A DNA stretch of 64,000 nucleotides, from contig NZ_CP034951.1 of assembly GCF_004022485.1 (NCBI RefSeq), positions 2,852,001 to 2,916,000 of the forward strand, read 5' to 3'. Positions 1 to 8,847 of this stretch are shown in pieces (the first letter of the stretch is position 1; every line of letters begins with the position of its first letter). The stretch comes from Aequorivita sp. H23M31. GTDB taxonomy: Bacteria > Bacteroidota > Bacteroidia > Flavobacteriales > Flavobacteriaceae. Under the pieces are notes generated by a model that was given only the letters and a program-made list of their open reading frames with translations, searched no databases and was not told the DNA's origin. Made by a program: the position numbers and the translations under genes.

Positions 1-342
1 AAATTTCTAAAGGGAATTTGAAGAATTGAGATAACAATCTGAAATAGCAAGTGATCACAGTAGAACGAGATATATGCCCTCGTCTTAACATAGCAAGGTA
101 TGGCAGTGCTCTCGGGAGTACTGAGAAACAAAACAGCCATTATTGTGAATATTTCAACAATGAGAGCCTTTGTGATGATTTGAAAGTTTGCACTTTCACA
201 TAAAGATTTAAGTTAAAAACTTTCAGAACTGGAACAAAGGTATGATCAACAATTTACGAATGTTTACGATGCCTTGAAGTATTTGATTAAGAAGGACAAA
301 AATGAAAAGGAGCAAACGTCGAGACAGAGAATAGGGATATAA
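1..342 (+). pseudogene. Decayed ORF6N-domain gene (3' part, multiple stops)
   Basis: No intact reading frame remains, but the conceptual translation is recognisable. Frame 2 gives FEELR...DHSRTRYMP up to about base 79. After a frameshift, frame 1 gives QGMAVLSGVLRNKTAI, then MRAFVMI, then LSELEQRYDQQFTNVYDAL and an end at RQRIGI. This is the order seen in ORF6N/KilA-N-type DNA-binding proteins: a TEQG-AMLSGVL core, an MRAFV helix, and a coiled-coil tail. In-frame stops lie at about 32, 91, 181 and 214. The start lies left of the window. These genes are usually phage- or mobile-element-associated. The identification rests on remembered family motifs and the decay is read directly. Confidence 0.7.
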
Positions 343-413
343 ATAAAAAGTAAAAAAATAGGTAAAATCAGCTTCAGTGTTTTAGGTCATTGAGGTTAAA
401 TTAAATAAATATT

Positions 414-1691
414 ATGGCATTAGAAATGAAAGTCCCATCTCCGGGAGAATCAATTACCGAAGTAGAAATAGCATCGTGGTTAGTTTCAGATGGCGATTAT
501 GTTGAAAAGGATCAGGCCATTGCCGAAATAGATAGTGACAAAGCTACTTTAGAGCTTCCAGCCGAGGCAAGCGGGATCATTACCTTAAAAGCTGAGGAAG
601 GCGATACGGTTGCGGTGGGTGAGGTTGTTTGTTTGATAGATACCGATGCGCAAAAGCCCGGTGGCGACGAAAAGTCCTCAGATAAAAAGGAGGGCAAGAA
701 AGAAGAGGATAAAAAAGAAAAGGTTAAAAAGGAGGAAACGAAAAAATCGGAAGACAAACCAAAAGCAGACTCAAAACCGGTAGCCCAAGCTGAGGCTAAA
801 GAGGCCAAAACTTATGCTACAGGAAGTGCTTCTCCTGCCGCCAAGAAAATCTTGGATGAAAGATCTATTCCGGCAAAAGATGTAAAGGGAAGTGGCCGCG
901 ATGGTCGCATTACTAAACAGGATGCGGTGTCTGCCGTGCCCTCAATGGGAACTCCAGGTTCAGGAAGTAGAGGTAGTGAGAGAAAGAAACTATCAATGCT
1001 TCGTAGAAAAGTAGCCGAGCGTTTGGTTTCTGCAAAGAATGAAACCGCGATGCTTACTACATTCAACGAGGTGGATATGACTCCTATTTTTGAATTGAGA
1101 AAAAAATACAAAGATCAGTTTAAGGATAAACACGGTGTCGGTCTTGGATTCATGTCATTTTTTACACTTGCCGTGGTTCGTGCGCTTGAAATATATCCAG
1201 ATGTAAATTCAATGATCGATGGAGATTATATGATTACTTACGACTTCAAGGATATATCGATTGCTGTTTCTGGTCCTAAAGGATTGATGGTTCCCGTAAT
1301 CAGAAATGCTGAAAATCTTAGTTTCAGAGGTGTTGAGGAAGAAGTGAAAAGACTTGCCCTTCGTGCACGTGATGGACAAATAACCGTTGATGAAATGACA
1401 GGAGGTACATTTACAATTTCTAACGGTGGAGTTTTTGGAAGTATGCTTTCTACCCCAATTATCAATCCGCCACAATCCGCAATTTTGGGGATGCATAATA
1501 TTGTTGAAAGACCTATAGTACGAGATGGGGGAATTGTAGTTGCTCCTATTATGTACGTGGCACTTTCATACGACCATAGAATAATTGATGGAAAGGAATC
1601 TGTAGGATTTTTGGTAGCCGTAAAAGAGGCTCTAGAAAATCCAGAGGAATTGTTAATGGAGAGTAACGTTATCCGCGCATTGGAGTTATAA
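414..1691 (+). CDS. odhB: Dihydrolipoyllysine succinyltransferase, E2 of 2-oxoglutarate dehydrogenase
   Basis: E2 core of the 2-oxoglutarate dehydrogenase complex of the TCA cycle; it passes the succinyl group from lipoamide to CoA in the cytoplasm. The 425-residue protein has an N-terminal lipoyl domain with the lipoylated lysine in DSDKATLEL (K43). A Lys/Glu-rich linker follows (about 80-125), then a peripheral subunit-binding domain (about 137-173, GSGRDGRITKQD). The acyltransferase domain ends in the catalytic SYDHRIIDG motif (H388, D392). Length is normal for the family. The E1 gene normally sits directly upstream; here a decayed ORF6N gene precedes it within the window, so E1 is further left or elsewhere. 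A strong terminator follows. Confidence 0.95.
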   Translation: MALEMKVPSPGESITEVEIASWLVSDGDYVEKDQAIAEIDSDKATLELPAEASGIITLKAEEGDTVAVGEVVCLIDTDAQKPGGDEKSSDKKEGKKEEDKKEKVKKEETKKSEDKPKADSKPVAQAEAKEAKTYATGSASPAAKKILDERSIPAKDVKGSGRDGRITKQDAVSAVPSMGTPGSGSRGSERKKLSMLRRKVAERLVSAKNETAMLTTFNEVDMTPIFELRKKYKDQFKDKHGVGLGFMSFFTLAVVRALEIYPDVNSMIDGDYMITYDFKDISIAVSGPKGLMVPVIRNAENLSFRGVEEEVKRLALRARDGQITVDEMTGGTFTISNGGVFGSMLSTPIINPPQSAILGMHNIVERPIVRDGGIVVAPIMYVALSYDHRIIDGKESVGFLVAVKEALENPEELLMESNVIRALEL

Positions 1692-1712
1692 AATCTCCTT
1701 AGATAATAAAAT

Positions 1713-1746
1713 AAAAATCCGGCCTTGAAAGACCGGATTTTTTTGG
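1713..1746 (+). terminator. Rho-independent terminator after odhB
   Basis: GC-rich hairpin AAATCCGG ... CCGGATTT with a short A/T loop, followed directly by a T run. It lies 22 bases after the odhB stop codon. Confidence 0.85.
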
Positions 1747-1785
1747 TTAGTTAGATAATTCACTTTGGTTAGTTAGATAATTCGT
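1743..1785. repeat. Short direct repeat behind the odhB terminator
   Basis: The 19-base string TTGGTTAGTTAGATAATTC occurs twice in direct orientation with a 4-base spacer. No gene is seen between the odhB terminator and the convergent response regulator gene. Confidence 0.6.
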
Positions 1786-1905
1786 TCTAAAATTGTATTG
1801 AGAAATAGAATTTATCGTGATGTAAAGATGCAATGTTTAATCAACGCTCGAAATACGTGTTCACACGTAATTTTCAATTATTATCTTAAAATCCTCAATT
1901 ATTTT

Positions 1906-2538
1906 TTAAGTGAGCTTATTTTGATTCTCCTTTGCCCAGATAAGAAGACTATTGGTCTTGGGTTCAAGATCGAGTTTGGTTATAATATTCGATCGGTGTT
2001 TCTCTACGGTTCTGTGGGAGATGAAAAGGCGCGAAGCAATTTCCTTATTAGTTTGGTCTTGCGCAATCAGCTTTAGAATTTTCTTTTCCGATGGGGTTAG
2101 TTTATCAAGTTCGCTGTCTTCGGTAGAAATTACCCCAATCAGTTCCTTAAGTTTTGCGCTAAAGAATGGTTTTCCATTTTTTACGGTCTGTATGCAGGTT
2201 TCAATTTCCTCAAGAGCAAATTCTTTCAAAATATATCCGAAGATATTTAGTTCCTTGGCTTTTTGATACAATTCCTTTTCCTTGTGAAGGGTTATCAATA
2301 CAATTTTTGTGTGGCACTTCTGGTTTCGGCATTTTTGTGCTATTTCAATTCCGGACATCAAGGGCATCTGGATATCCAAAATAGCGATATCAGGTTGCTC
2401 TTGGATTATCAAGTTATATGCTTCACGCCCGTCCTTCCCGCTTCCCATTAAATTGTATCCTTTTTCAATAAGAAAGTCGCTCAGCCCTTTTAATAGAAGT
2501 GGATGATCGTCGGCTATAATGATGGATGGATTGATCAT
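1906..2538 (-). CDS. LuxR/NarL-family response regulator
   Basis: Two-component response regulator of 210 residues. The receiver domain (about 4-120) shows the acidic pair DD at 10-11 and the phospho-acceptor D55 in ILDIQMP. The C-terminal LuxR-type helix-turn-helix (about 145-205) has LTPSEKKILKLIAQ and TNKEIASRLFISHRTVEKH. Its start codon overlaps the stop of the upstream sensor kinase gene by four bases (ATGA), so the two are translationally coupled and should be partners. Target genes cannot be read from the sequence. Confidence 0.93.
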   Translation of the reverse strand: MINPSIIIADDHPLLLKGLSDFLIEKGYNLMGSGKDGREAYNLIIQEQPDIAILDIQMPLMSGIEIAQKCRNQKCHTKIVLITLHKEKELYQKAKELNIFGYILKEFALEEIETCIQTVKNGKPFFSAKLKELIGVISTEDSELDKLTPSEKKILKLIAQDQTNKEIASRLFISHRTVEKHRSNIITKLDLEPKTNSLLIWAKENQNKLT

Positions 2539-4550
2539 ACGGCTAAAATTGGAAATTGAAATTCAATTAAAGTTCCCATATCTTTTTTGGAAGTAACCTT
2601 CATTTGGCCCTTTAAAACCTTGGTCCGTTCGAGTAGGGTCTTAAGGCCTAGAGATTTAGGATCTTTATACTTATCATTAAAGTCAAAACCTTGGCCATTG
2701 TCTTTAATTGAAATAATTATGGCGTCCGGGTGTTTTTTTACGGAAACCTTTCCAGCTCCTGCGCGGGCGTGTTTTACAATATTGCTTAAGCTCTCCTGAA
2801 TAATTCTATAAATATTTACCTCATCATCTTTTGAAAACACATTATCGATATTGTCCATTTCGGTAGAAATAAATAATGATGTATTTTCATCAATCTGGTC
2901 AACCGTATATTCTATTGCTTTTGTTATTCCCATTTCCTGGAGTTGGAAAGGATATAAATCTCGGGATATACCCCGGACTTCTTCAATTGTTTGGTCAACC
3001 ATCTCCTTTGCCACATTATCCCCATCGCCCATCAATCTGTTTTTGAGGACCAAAAGCTGTTGGCCAATTCCGTCGTGTAGATCTTTTGAAATCCTTCGTC
3101 TTTCGTTTTCTTGGTAAACAAGTAATTCCTGACTGAACTTTTCCTGAAGTAATTTATGGCTTTTTAAATGTATTTGATTGCGATATAGCAATACCACCCC
3201 GAAGAATAAAAGAATTGCAATCCCTCCGAAGAGTATAGCTTTCTTGAACACTTCATTATCTTTTTCCAAGAGACGGATACTTGTGGTCTTTTCGATAATT
3301 TTTTTACCCTGCTTCTCTATATCATATAAGGTTTGATAGTAAACAAGGGCATTGGCAGTACTTTTATTGTAAATGGCATCTTTTATAGCCACAGCCGCGC
3401 GAGTACTTTCAATACTTTTATAGGGTTCTTTAACAAGTAGATAAATTTCGGCAAGTAAGTTATGCGTGGCCATTATCTCGTCTTCAATCCCAAGTTGTTC
3501 TGCCAACCGGAGTTTTTTCTGTGCCAAATGGAGGGCAGCTTCAAATTGACCAATGGCCTTAAGGTATTCTGCCTTTCCGCCCAAATAATTGATCTCTGAT
3601 GGGGTATCCCCACTGAAATTATATTCCAAAGCTTCTAGAAAATCCAGGTGTTTTTTAGCTTCATCAAAATCCCCGTCTTCGCAATAATATACAATAAGCA
3701 TAGAATGGATACCAATAAAAGTTGACTTGTTCGAGGGGTTTTCGTCATAAAGTTTTTCAGCTTTTAGCAAGGATTCGTACTCAAGTTCTCTTTTGCCCAT
3801 CTTTTTATAATCGATGGCTTGGTTGTAATATTCGCCGGCAAGAAAGGTGTCAAGATTAAGCGACTTCATTTTCTCAATGAGCATATCTCTTTCTTTTTTT
3901 GCCTTGTCAAAAAAGCCATTCATGCTAAACATGTTGATAATCCCTTGTTGGGCATACACCATATAGGCATATTCGCCTTTATCTTCGTAAAGAGTATAAG
4001 CCTGGGTTAAATTCTCACTAGCTTCTACGAATTTTCCCATGCTGGAATAAGCTTGTCCTCTAAATAGATATACATCTGCTTTATTTAAGGTGTCGTGCTG
4101 AGCAAAATTTTGTAAGGCAATGCCATAGTCCTCAATCGCCCTTTCGAGGTTTATTTTGGCCATTGCTCTTCCCCGTTTTAGATATAACCCTCCAAGCAAA
4201 AGACTATCTTTAATTCGATCCTTTTTATCAAGTACATTGTCAATAATATTTACGGCTTCGGTGGGATTACTGGAATAATTGGACAACGGCCGCTGAAGAT
4301 TCATAGCCTTGCGCGCTGCAGCTTCAATATTACCCATGGACTCGGCAAGTTCAATATATTGCAGACTATATTGTATAAATAATTTAGGGTTTGTCGAGAA
4401 TGTTCTAATTAATAGACTGTCAAGAGCGGCCATTTTTAGGCCCCTGTCATTGGTGGTTTTGATAATATCTTCATATTGTGCCAAGTCCTGGCAAGCTCCC
4501 ATGCGCGGATATAGGAAGAGAATGAGGAGTAGAGGGACTAGCTTCTTCAA
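2535..4550 (-). CDS. TPR-containing sensor histidine kinase (NarL/DesK type)
   Basis: Sensor kinase of 671 residues, partner of the overlapping response regulator. It starts with a signal peptide, followed by about 400 residues of TPR-like helical repeats, so the sensor part should be periplasmic. One membrane helix lies near 437-457 (AILFGGIAILLFFGVVLLY). A short coiled coil leads to a HisKA_3 dimerisation box with ERRRISKDLHDGIGQQ, whose His is the phosphorylation site. The HATPase has N (QESLSNIVKHA) and G (DNGQGFDF) boxes. This TPR-TM-HisKA_3 architecture is common in Flavobacteria. The signal sensed is unknown. Confidence 0.93.
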   Translation of the reverse strand: MKKLVPLLLILFLYPRMGACQDLAQYEDIIKTTNDRGLKMAALDSLLIRTFSTNPKLFIQYSLQYIELAESMGNIEAAARKAMNLQRPLSNYSSNPTEAVNIIDNVLDKKDRIKDSLLLGGLYLKRGRAMAKINLERAIEDYGIALQNFAQHDTLNKADVYLFRGQAYSSMGKFVEASENLTQAYTLYEDKGEYAYMVYAQQGIINMFSMNGFFDKAKKERDMLIEKMKSLNLDTFLAGEYYNQAIDYKKMGKRELEYESLLKAEKLYDENPSNKSTFIGIHSMLIVYYCEDGDFDEAKKHLDFLEALEYNFSGDTPSEINYLGGKAEYLKAIGQFEAALHLAQKKLRLAEQLGIEDEIMATHNLLAEIYLLVKEPYKSIESTRAAVAIKDAIYNKSTANALVYYQTLYDIEKQGKKIIEKTTSIRLLEKDNEVFKKAILFGGIAILLFFGVVLLYRNQIHLKSHKLLQEKFSQELLVYQENERRRISKDLHDGIGQQLLVLKNRLMGDGDNVAKEMVDQTIEEVRGISRDLYPFQLQEMGITKAIEYTVDQIDENTSLFISTEMDNIDNVFSKDDEVNIYRIIQESLSNIVKHARAGAGKVSVKKHPDAIIISIKDNGQGFDFNDKYKDPKSLGLKTLLERTKVLKGQMKVTSKKDMGTLIEFQFPILAV

Positions 4551-4623
4551 GTTGGCTTGTTTTGTTTGAAGTCTGAGTTAAAAATACTTTAAATTATTGA
4601 AAAAACCTTATTAAGCCTTAAAC

Positions 4624-5058
4624 CTATTTCACGTAAAAGCAATTTCTCCCATAATCAATAACTGCGCGATGGTGCTTTAAAAAGTCGGCACCAATAATTC
4701 CGTGAACGGGTTTTTCGTTAGCTTGGGTCAATGCTTCATTCACGTGAGAAAGATCGAATAGCACAAAATCCATATCCTTTGTTGTCCAGTTTTCTATAGC
4801 AAATGTATTTTTTAAGGAAATCATGGTATCCATATTGATCGCCCCTGCTCCGGCAGCTTTTATAATACTGTCCTCGCTAATAAGTGAAAAATGGGAGCTT
4901 TCGTTAAAACCAATACAGCTAGTAGAGGCGCCAGTATCAAGAATGAAGTTTCCTATTACTCCGTTTATTTTTGCAGAAAATAAATAATGTCCAGTGATAA
5001 GTTTTTTAAGAGGAATACGATAAAACCCGTGGGCTTCAATAAATTTACGTAATTGCAT
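4624..5058 (-). CDS. Retropepsin-like aspartic protease family protein
   Basis: Predicted 144-residue protein with a single aspartic-protease signature FILDTGASTSCIG in the N-terminal half and a second conserved block GIIGADFLKHHRAVIDY near the C-terminus, as in clan AA single-domain (retroviral-type) aspartyl proteases. An ATG further upstream (5130) is open, but it would overlap the divergent tatD start and adds a Cys-rich, unlikely leader. MQLRKFIEAHGFYRIPL at 5058 is therefore chosen. No signal peptide is seen. Catalytic activity and substrate are not known for this bacterial subfamily. Confidence 0.8.
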   Translation of the reverse strand: MQLRKFIEAHGFYRIPLKKLITGHYLFSAKINGVIGNFILDTGASTSCIGFNESSHFSLISEDSIIKAAGAGAINMDTMISLKNTFAIENWTTKDMDFVLFDLSHVNEALTQANEKPVHGIIGADFLKHHRAVIDYGRNCFYVK

Positions 5059-5106
5059 CAACTTTTTTGAGTAAAGATAGCAAACAAAATCGGTAGCTTT
5101 GCCTCT

Positions 5107-5871
5107 ATGTTGACAGACACCCACACCCACTTATACAGTGAAGCATTTAACGAGGATCGATCTCAAATGATGCAACGCGCCTTGGATAAAGGGGTAAAGC
5201 GTTTTTTTATTCCCGCCATTGATTCCAGTTATGTTGAAGGAATGTTTTCTTTAGAAAGAGCTTATCCAGATTATGTGTTTTTAATGATGGGCCTGCATCC
5301 CACTTCCGTAAAAGAGAATTATTTAGAAGAACTTGCACTCGTAGAGAGCTTTTTCCGAGAAAGAGAATTTATCGCCGTTGGAGAAATTGGAATAGATTTA
5401 TATTGGGATTCCTCCACTTTGGAAATACAAAAAATAGCTTTTAAAAGGCAGATTCAATTGGCCAAGAAATACAATTTGCCCATAGTTATTCATTGTCGGG
5501 ATGCTTTCAATGAAATATTCGAGGTTTTGGAAACAGAAAAGGATGACAATCTTTTTGGGATCTTCCATTGCTTTACGGGGACTTTTGAGCAGGCCCAAAA
5601 AGCAATTTCTTATAATATGAAATTGGGAATAGGAGGAGTAGTGACTTTTAAAAATGGAAAAATTGATACATTTTTGAATCAGATTCCATTGGAGCATATT
5701 GTATTGGAAACCGATTCTCCTTATTTGGCACCAGCACCTTTTCGTGGAAAACGAAACGAAAGTAGTTATCTTATCTATATATGTGAAAAACTTGCCAATA
5801 TATATGGTATATCCTCAGAAGAAATAGCGCGAATAACCACTGAGAACTCAAAAATGGTTTTCGGAATATAA
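5107..5871 (+). CDS. tatD: TatD-family metal-dependent hydrolase (DNase)
   Basis: TIM-barrel metal-dependent hydrolase of 254 residues, normal length for TatD. Metal-binding motifs are visible: THTHLYSEAF at the N-terminus, VGEIGIDLYW, IVIHCRDAF, GIFHCFTG and the C-terminal LETDSPYLAP. TatD enzymes act as 3'-5' exonucleases on DNA in repair and degradation. It is followed 18 bases later by the asparaginase gene on the same strand, a pairing frequent in Flavobacteria. Confidence 0.93.
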   Translation: MLTDTHTHLYSEAFNEDRSQMMQRALDKGVKRFFIPAIDSSYVEGMFSLERAYPDYVFLMMGLHPTSVKENYLEELALVESFFREREFIAVGEIGIDLYWDSSTLEIQKIAFKRQIQLAKKYNLPIVIHCRDAFNEIFEVLETEKDDNLFGIFHCFTGTFEQAQKAISYNMKLGIGGVVTFKNGKIDTFLNQIPLEHIVLETDSPYLAPAPFRGKRNESSYLIYICEKLANIYGISSEEIARITTENSKMVFGI

Positions 5872-5889
5872 TTTTCAGAAATAATTACA

Positions 5890-6918
5890 ATGACCAAAAA
5901 ACCTAACATACTCCTTATATATACGGGTGGCACCATTGGGATGATTAAGGATTTTGATACCGGCGCCCTTGTCAATTTCAATTTTGATGAATTATTGAAC
6001 CATATACCCGAAATTAAGTTATTGGACTGCAATATAACCACCACCACTTTTGAGCATCCAATCGACAGTTCTAATATGGACCCAAAATATTGGGTGGAAA
6101 TTGCCACAATTATTGAGGATAATTACGAAAAAATGGATGGTTTTGTCGTGCTTCACGGCAGCGACACTATGTCCTATACTGCTTCCGCTTTAAGTTTTAT
6201 GTTGGAAAACCTTGGAAAACCGGTTGTTTTTACCGGCTCCCAACTCCCTATAGGCGATTTGCGTACAGACGCCAAAGAAAATCTTATTACCTCAATCCAA
6301 ATTGCCTCGCTTCAAGAAAAGGGAGAATCGAAAATAGCAGAAGTATGTCTTTATTTTGAATACAGATTATATAGGGGAAATCGTACAACCAAGATTAACG
6401 CGGAACATTTTGAAGCTTTTGCTTCCTTAAATTATCCCGATTTGGTGATGAGTGGGGTTCATCTTGTGGTTAATGAAAAGGCACTTTATAAACCGAATCG
6501 TCGAAAGAAATTGATTGTCCATAAAAATCTTGAAACGGATATTCTGTTGATAAAAATGTTTCCTGGGATGAAAGAAGCTTCGATAAAGCATCTTTTATCC
6601 TATCCAAATCTTAAAGGGTTAATAATTGAGACTTATGGAACCGGAAATGTTACCAATGTAAAATGGTTTATCGATGCTCTTAAAGCTATCATCAAAAAGG
6701 GTATTCCCGTTGTTAATGTAACCCAGTGTTCCGGAGGAAGTGTGAATATGGGTATTTACGAAACAAGTACCGATCTCAAAAGTATTGGTGTTATTAGCGG
6801 AAAAGATTGTACCACTGAGGCCGCCTTGGCAAAGTTAATGTACCTGTTGGGTCAAAATCTATCTACTACCAGTTTCAAAACCATATATGAAACATCACTT
6901 CGCGGAGAAATGAGCTAA
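5890..6918 (+). CDS. ansA: Type I (cytoplasmic) L-asparaginase
   Basis: Hydrolyses L-asparagine to aspartate and ammonia. The protein has 342 residues, no signal peptide, and both threonine motifs of the family: ILLIYTGGTIGM near the N-terminus and VVLHGSDTMSYTASAL around residue 90. The start lies 18 bases after tatD, suggesting co-transcription. A weak hairpin with a T run (about 6920-6957) may end the operon. This is one of three asparagine/isoaspartyl-hydrolase-type enzymes in the window; the other two are Ntn hydrolases of a different fold. Confidence 0.93.
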   Translation: MTKKPNILLIYTGGTIGMIKDFDTGALVNFNFDELLNHIPEIKLLDCNITTTTFEHPIDSSNMDPKYWVEIATIIEDNYEKMDGFVVLHGSDTMSYTASALSFMLENLGKPVVFTGSQLPIGDLRTDAKENLITSIQIASLQEKGESKIAEVCLYFEYRLYRGNRTTKINAEHFEAFASLNYPDLVMSGVHLVVNEKALYKPNRRKKLIVHKNLETDILLIKMFPGMKEASIKHLLSYPNLKGLIIETYGTGNVTNVKWFIDALKAIIKKGIPVVNVTQCSGGSVNMGIYETSTDLKSIGVISGKDCTTEAALAKLMYLLGQNLSTTSFKTIYETSLRGEMS

Positions 6919-7076
6919 ATAAACCCTCTAAATTATTTTATGGGTGGTTTTTTTTTTTGATATTTGGCACTCGATTGGAGAAAGTGGTTTTCTTACTGAA
7001 ATATGAAGACGTTTTCTTAGATTATTTGAAATAATGTCTGATAATGATCCCGAGTATTTGCAAGGGTGAAATTAAT

Positions 7077-7164
7077 AGAGAGGTGGCCGAGTGGTCGAAG
7101 GCGCACGCCTGGAAAGTGTGTATACGCCAAAAGCGTATCGAGGGTTCGAATCCCTTCCTCTCTG
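7077..7164 (+). tRNA. tRNA-Ser (anticodon GGA)
   Basis: Folds as a class II tRNA. Acceptor AGAGAGG pairs with CCTCTCT, with discriminator G. The anticodon stem CACGC/GTGTG carries loop CTGGAAA with anticodon GGA. A long variable arm (TACGC...GCGTA) and T-arm AGGGTTCGAATCCCT follow. No CCA is encoded, as is usual in this phylum. Confidence 0.96.
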
Positions 7165-7531
7165 CTAATACATTTTTGTATAATGGAAATATTACAGCGG
7201 ACTGGCGGATATACTTCCAGCCCAACCTTAAGATAAGGGCGTAAAATTGCTGGTGACTGCTCCAGCAATATAACGTGGAAACTCTTTAGGGATATCTGGA
7301 TTGGCGGCACGACCGTGAATATTTACTTCGTGCTGGGGTCTTAGTGGTTTTTGGTTCTTGTTGAAATTGGATTAGGATTTTGACATAAGCATTGAATAAG
7401 ATTGTTTTTTTTTGGCAACAAATTTTATTTTTAAGCGTTTATATCGCACCCTAGAAGAAATTCAGATTTCGATTTCAGATTTTATTTTTCGAAAGTTGAT
7501 GTACTGCTTGATGCAGTGTGGATTAATATTC
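7165..7531. other. Intergenic region, no gene seen
   Basis: A/T-rich spacer between tRNA-Ser and the exbB promoter. I see no coding frame with family motifs and no clear repeat in it. Confidence 0.6.
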
Positions 7532-7563
7532 TTGTAGTTTAACTAAATTATTTTATATCTTTA
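7532..7563 (+). promoter_or_regulatory. Putative promoter of the exbB operon
   Basis: Matches the Bacteroidota primary-sigma pattern: TTG at 7532-7534, 21-base spacer, TATCTTTA at 7556-7563. It ends 37 bases before the exbB ATG. Confidence 0.55.
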
Positions 7564-7600
7564 AACCCTTAACTAAAAATCAAACTTTAAGTCGATAGCA

Positions 7601-8410
7601 ATGAAAAAATTATTCTCTATTATGGCGGTGGCCGCAATGGTATTTGCAGGCTCGTTCAACGCAAATGCCGCAACGGCGCAAACAATGCCAACAAGCTCAC
7701 AAGTTTTGCTCACAGCAGCTACTGTTACCTTTATACAGGACGAACCAGCTCCAGCAACTGATGACAACAAAGGTTTTCATCAAGAGTTAAAAGAGCGATT
7801 TGTCGAGGGTGGTCCTGGATTTATGGGAATCGTACTATTGTGTTTGATTCTTGGTTTGGCGATTGCTATTGAAAGAATTATATACCTAAACCTTTCAACA
7901 ACCAATACTCAGAAATTGGCACAAAGAGTTGAAGATGCACTTAACAGTGGCGGTATTGAAGCTGCAAAGGAAGTGTGCAGGAACACAAAAGGTCCTGTAG
8001 CATCTATCTATTACCAAGGACTGGATCGTGCCCACGAAGGGGTTGACGTTGCTGAAAAAGCAATTGTTGCTTACGGAGGGGTGCAGATGGGCCAATTGGA
8101 AAAGAACGTTTCCTGGATTTCGCTGTTTATCGCCTTGGCTCCAATGCTTGGGTTTATGGGTACGGTAATCGGTATGATTATTGCCTTCGATAAAATTCAG
8201 GCTGCAGGAGATATGAACCCATCATTGGTAGCTGGAGGTATTAAAGTGGCACTGTTGACAACTGTATTTGGTTTGATCGTGGCTATTATCCTTCAAGTGT
8301 TCTACAACTACATTATTGCAAAGATTGATAGTATAGTAAATAGTATGGAGGATGCTTCAATTACTTTGATCGATATGTTGTTCGATTACAAAACCAAAAA
8401 TAAACTCTAA
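7601..8410 (+). CDS. exbB: MotA/TolQ/ExbB proton channel protein
   Basis: Proton-channel subunit of a TonB-type energy-transduction complex in the inner membrane. The 269-residue protein has an N-terminal hydrophobic segment (about 1-24), a further helix near 75-95 (GFMGIVLLCLILGLAIAIE), and two C-terminal helices around ISLFIALAPMLGFMGTVIGM and VALLTTVFGLIVAIILQVF. These carry the conserved Gly/Pro/Thr pattern of ExbB/TolQ. It heads an operon with a small membrane protein and two ExbD subunits. Energised partners would be TonB-dependent receptors or envelope machines; TonB itself is not in the window. Confidence 0.92.
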   Translation: MKKLFSIMAVAAMVFAGSFNANAATAQTMPTSSQVLLTAATVTFIQDEPAPATDDNKGFHQELKERFVEGGPGFMGIVLLCLILGLAIAIERIIYLNLSTTNTQKLAQRVEDALNSGGIEAAKEVCRNTKGPVASIYYQGLDRAHEGVDVAEKAIVAYGGVQMGQLEKNVSWISLFIALAPMLGFMGTVIGMIIAFDKIQAAGDMNPSLVAGGIKVALLTTVFGLIVAIILQVFYNYIIAKIDSIVNSMEDASITLIDMLFDYKTKNKL

Positions 8411-8422
8411 ACACACCACAAG

Positions 8423-8845
8423 ATGGCATTACATAAAATATTAAAAATAGTAGCAATGCTTCTTAGTGTTGCAGGAATTATTTTTCTTGCAATGATCATC
8501 GCGAAAGGTGACGAAGAGGTAGCGGCTACAGGTTACGGTCTTAACGGATTCCTATATGTAGCTTACATTACATTTGCTATAACTGTTTTGTTTGTTCTCT
8601 ATTTCGTTATTAAGGGAATATTCTCAGGAAACATTAAGAACACTTTAATTTCAGTAGGAGCATTTCTGTTGATTGTTTTAATTTCCTATCTGTTGGCAGA
8701 TGGAACTCCGATGCAAACACGCGATATTTCGCTTTCTGCGAGCGGTTCTAAATGGGTGGATACAGGTTTATATGTATTCTATATAATGGCAGTTTTGGCC
8801 ATAGCATCTATGATCTTTAGCGGATTTAAGAAAATAACCAGATAA
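8423..8845 (+). CDS. Small membrane protein of the exbB-exbD operon
   Basis: Protein of 140 residues with four predicted membrane helices (about 9-27, 42-63, 75-92, 113-133) and short polar loops. I do not recognise a named domain. It starts 12 bases after exbB and ends two bases before the first exbD, so it belongs to the operon. A role as an accessory subunit of the ExbBD complex is inferred from position only. Confidence 0.82.
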   Translation: MALHKILKIVAMLLSVAGIIFLAMIIAKGDEEVAATGYGLNGFLYVAYITFAITVLFVLYFVIKGIFSGNIKNTLISVGAFLLIVLISYLLADGTPMQTRDISLSASGSKWVDTGLYVFYIMAVLAIASMIFSGFKKITR

Positions 8846-8847
8846 TT

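Noticed and set aside
1798..2076. Open frame opposite the response regulator's 3' end
   Set aside because: It is a shadow of the well-supported LuxR-type regulator on the other strand.
5059..5130. N-terminal extension of the aspartic-protease-like protein
   Set aside because: The extra 24 residues overlap the divergent tatD start and look unlike a leader; the internal ATG gives a normal domain start.
7017..7310. Open frame on the minus strand with REEGIRTLDTLL
   Set aside because: It is the antisense of tRNA-Ser(GGA), a common false gene.
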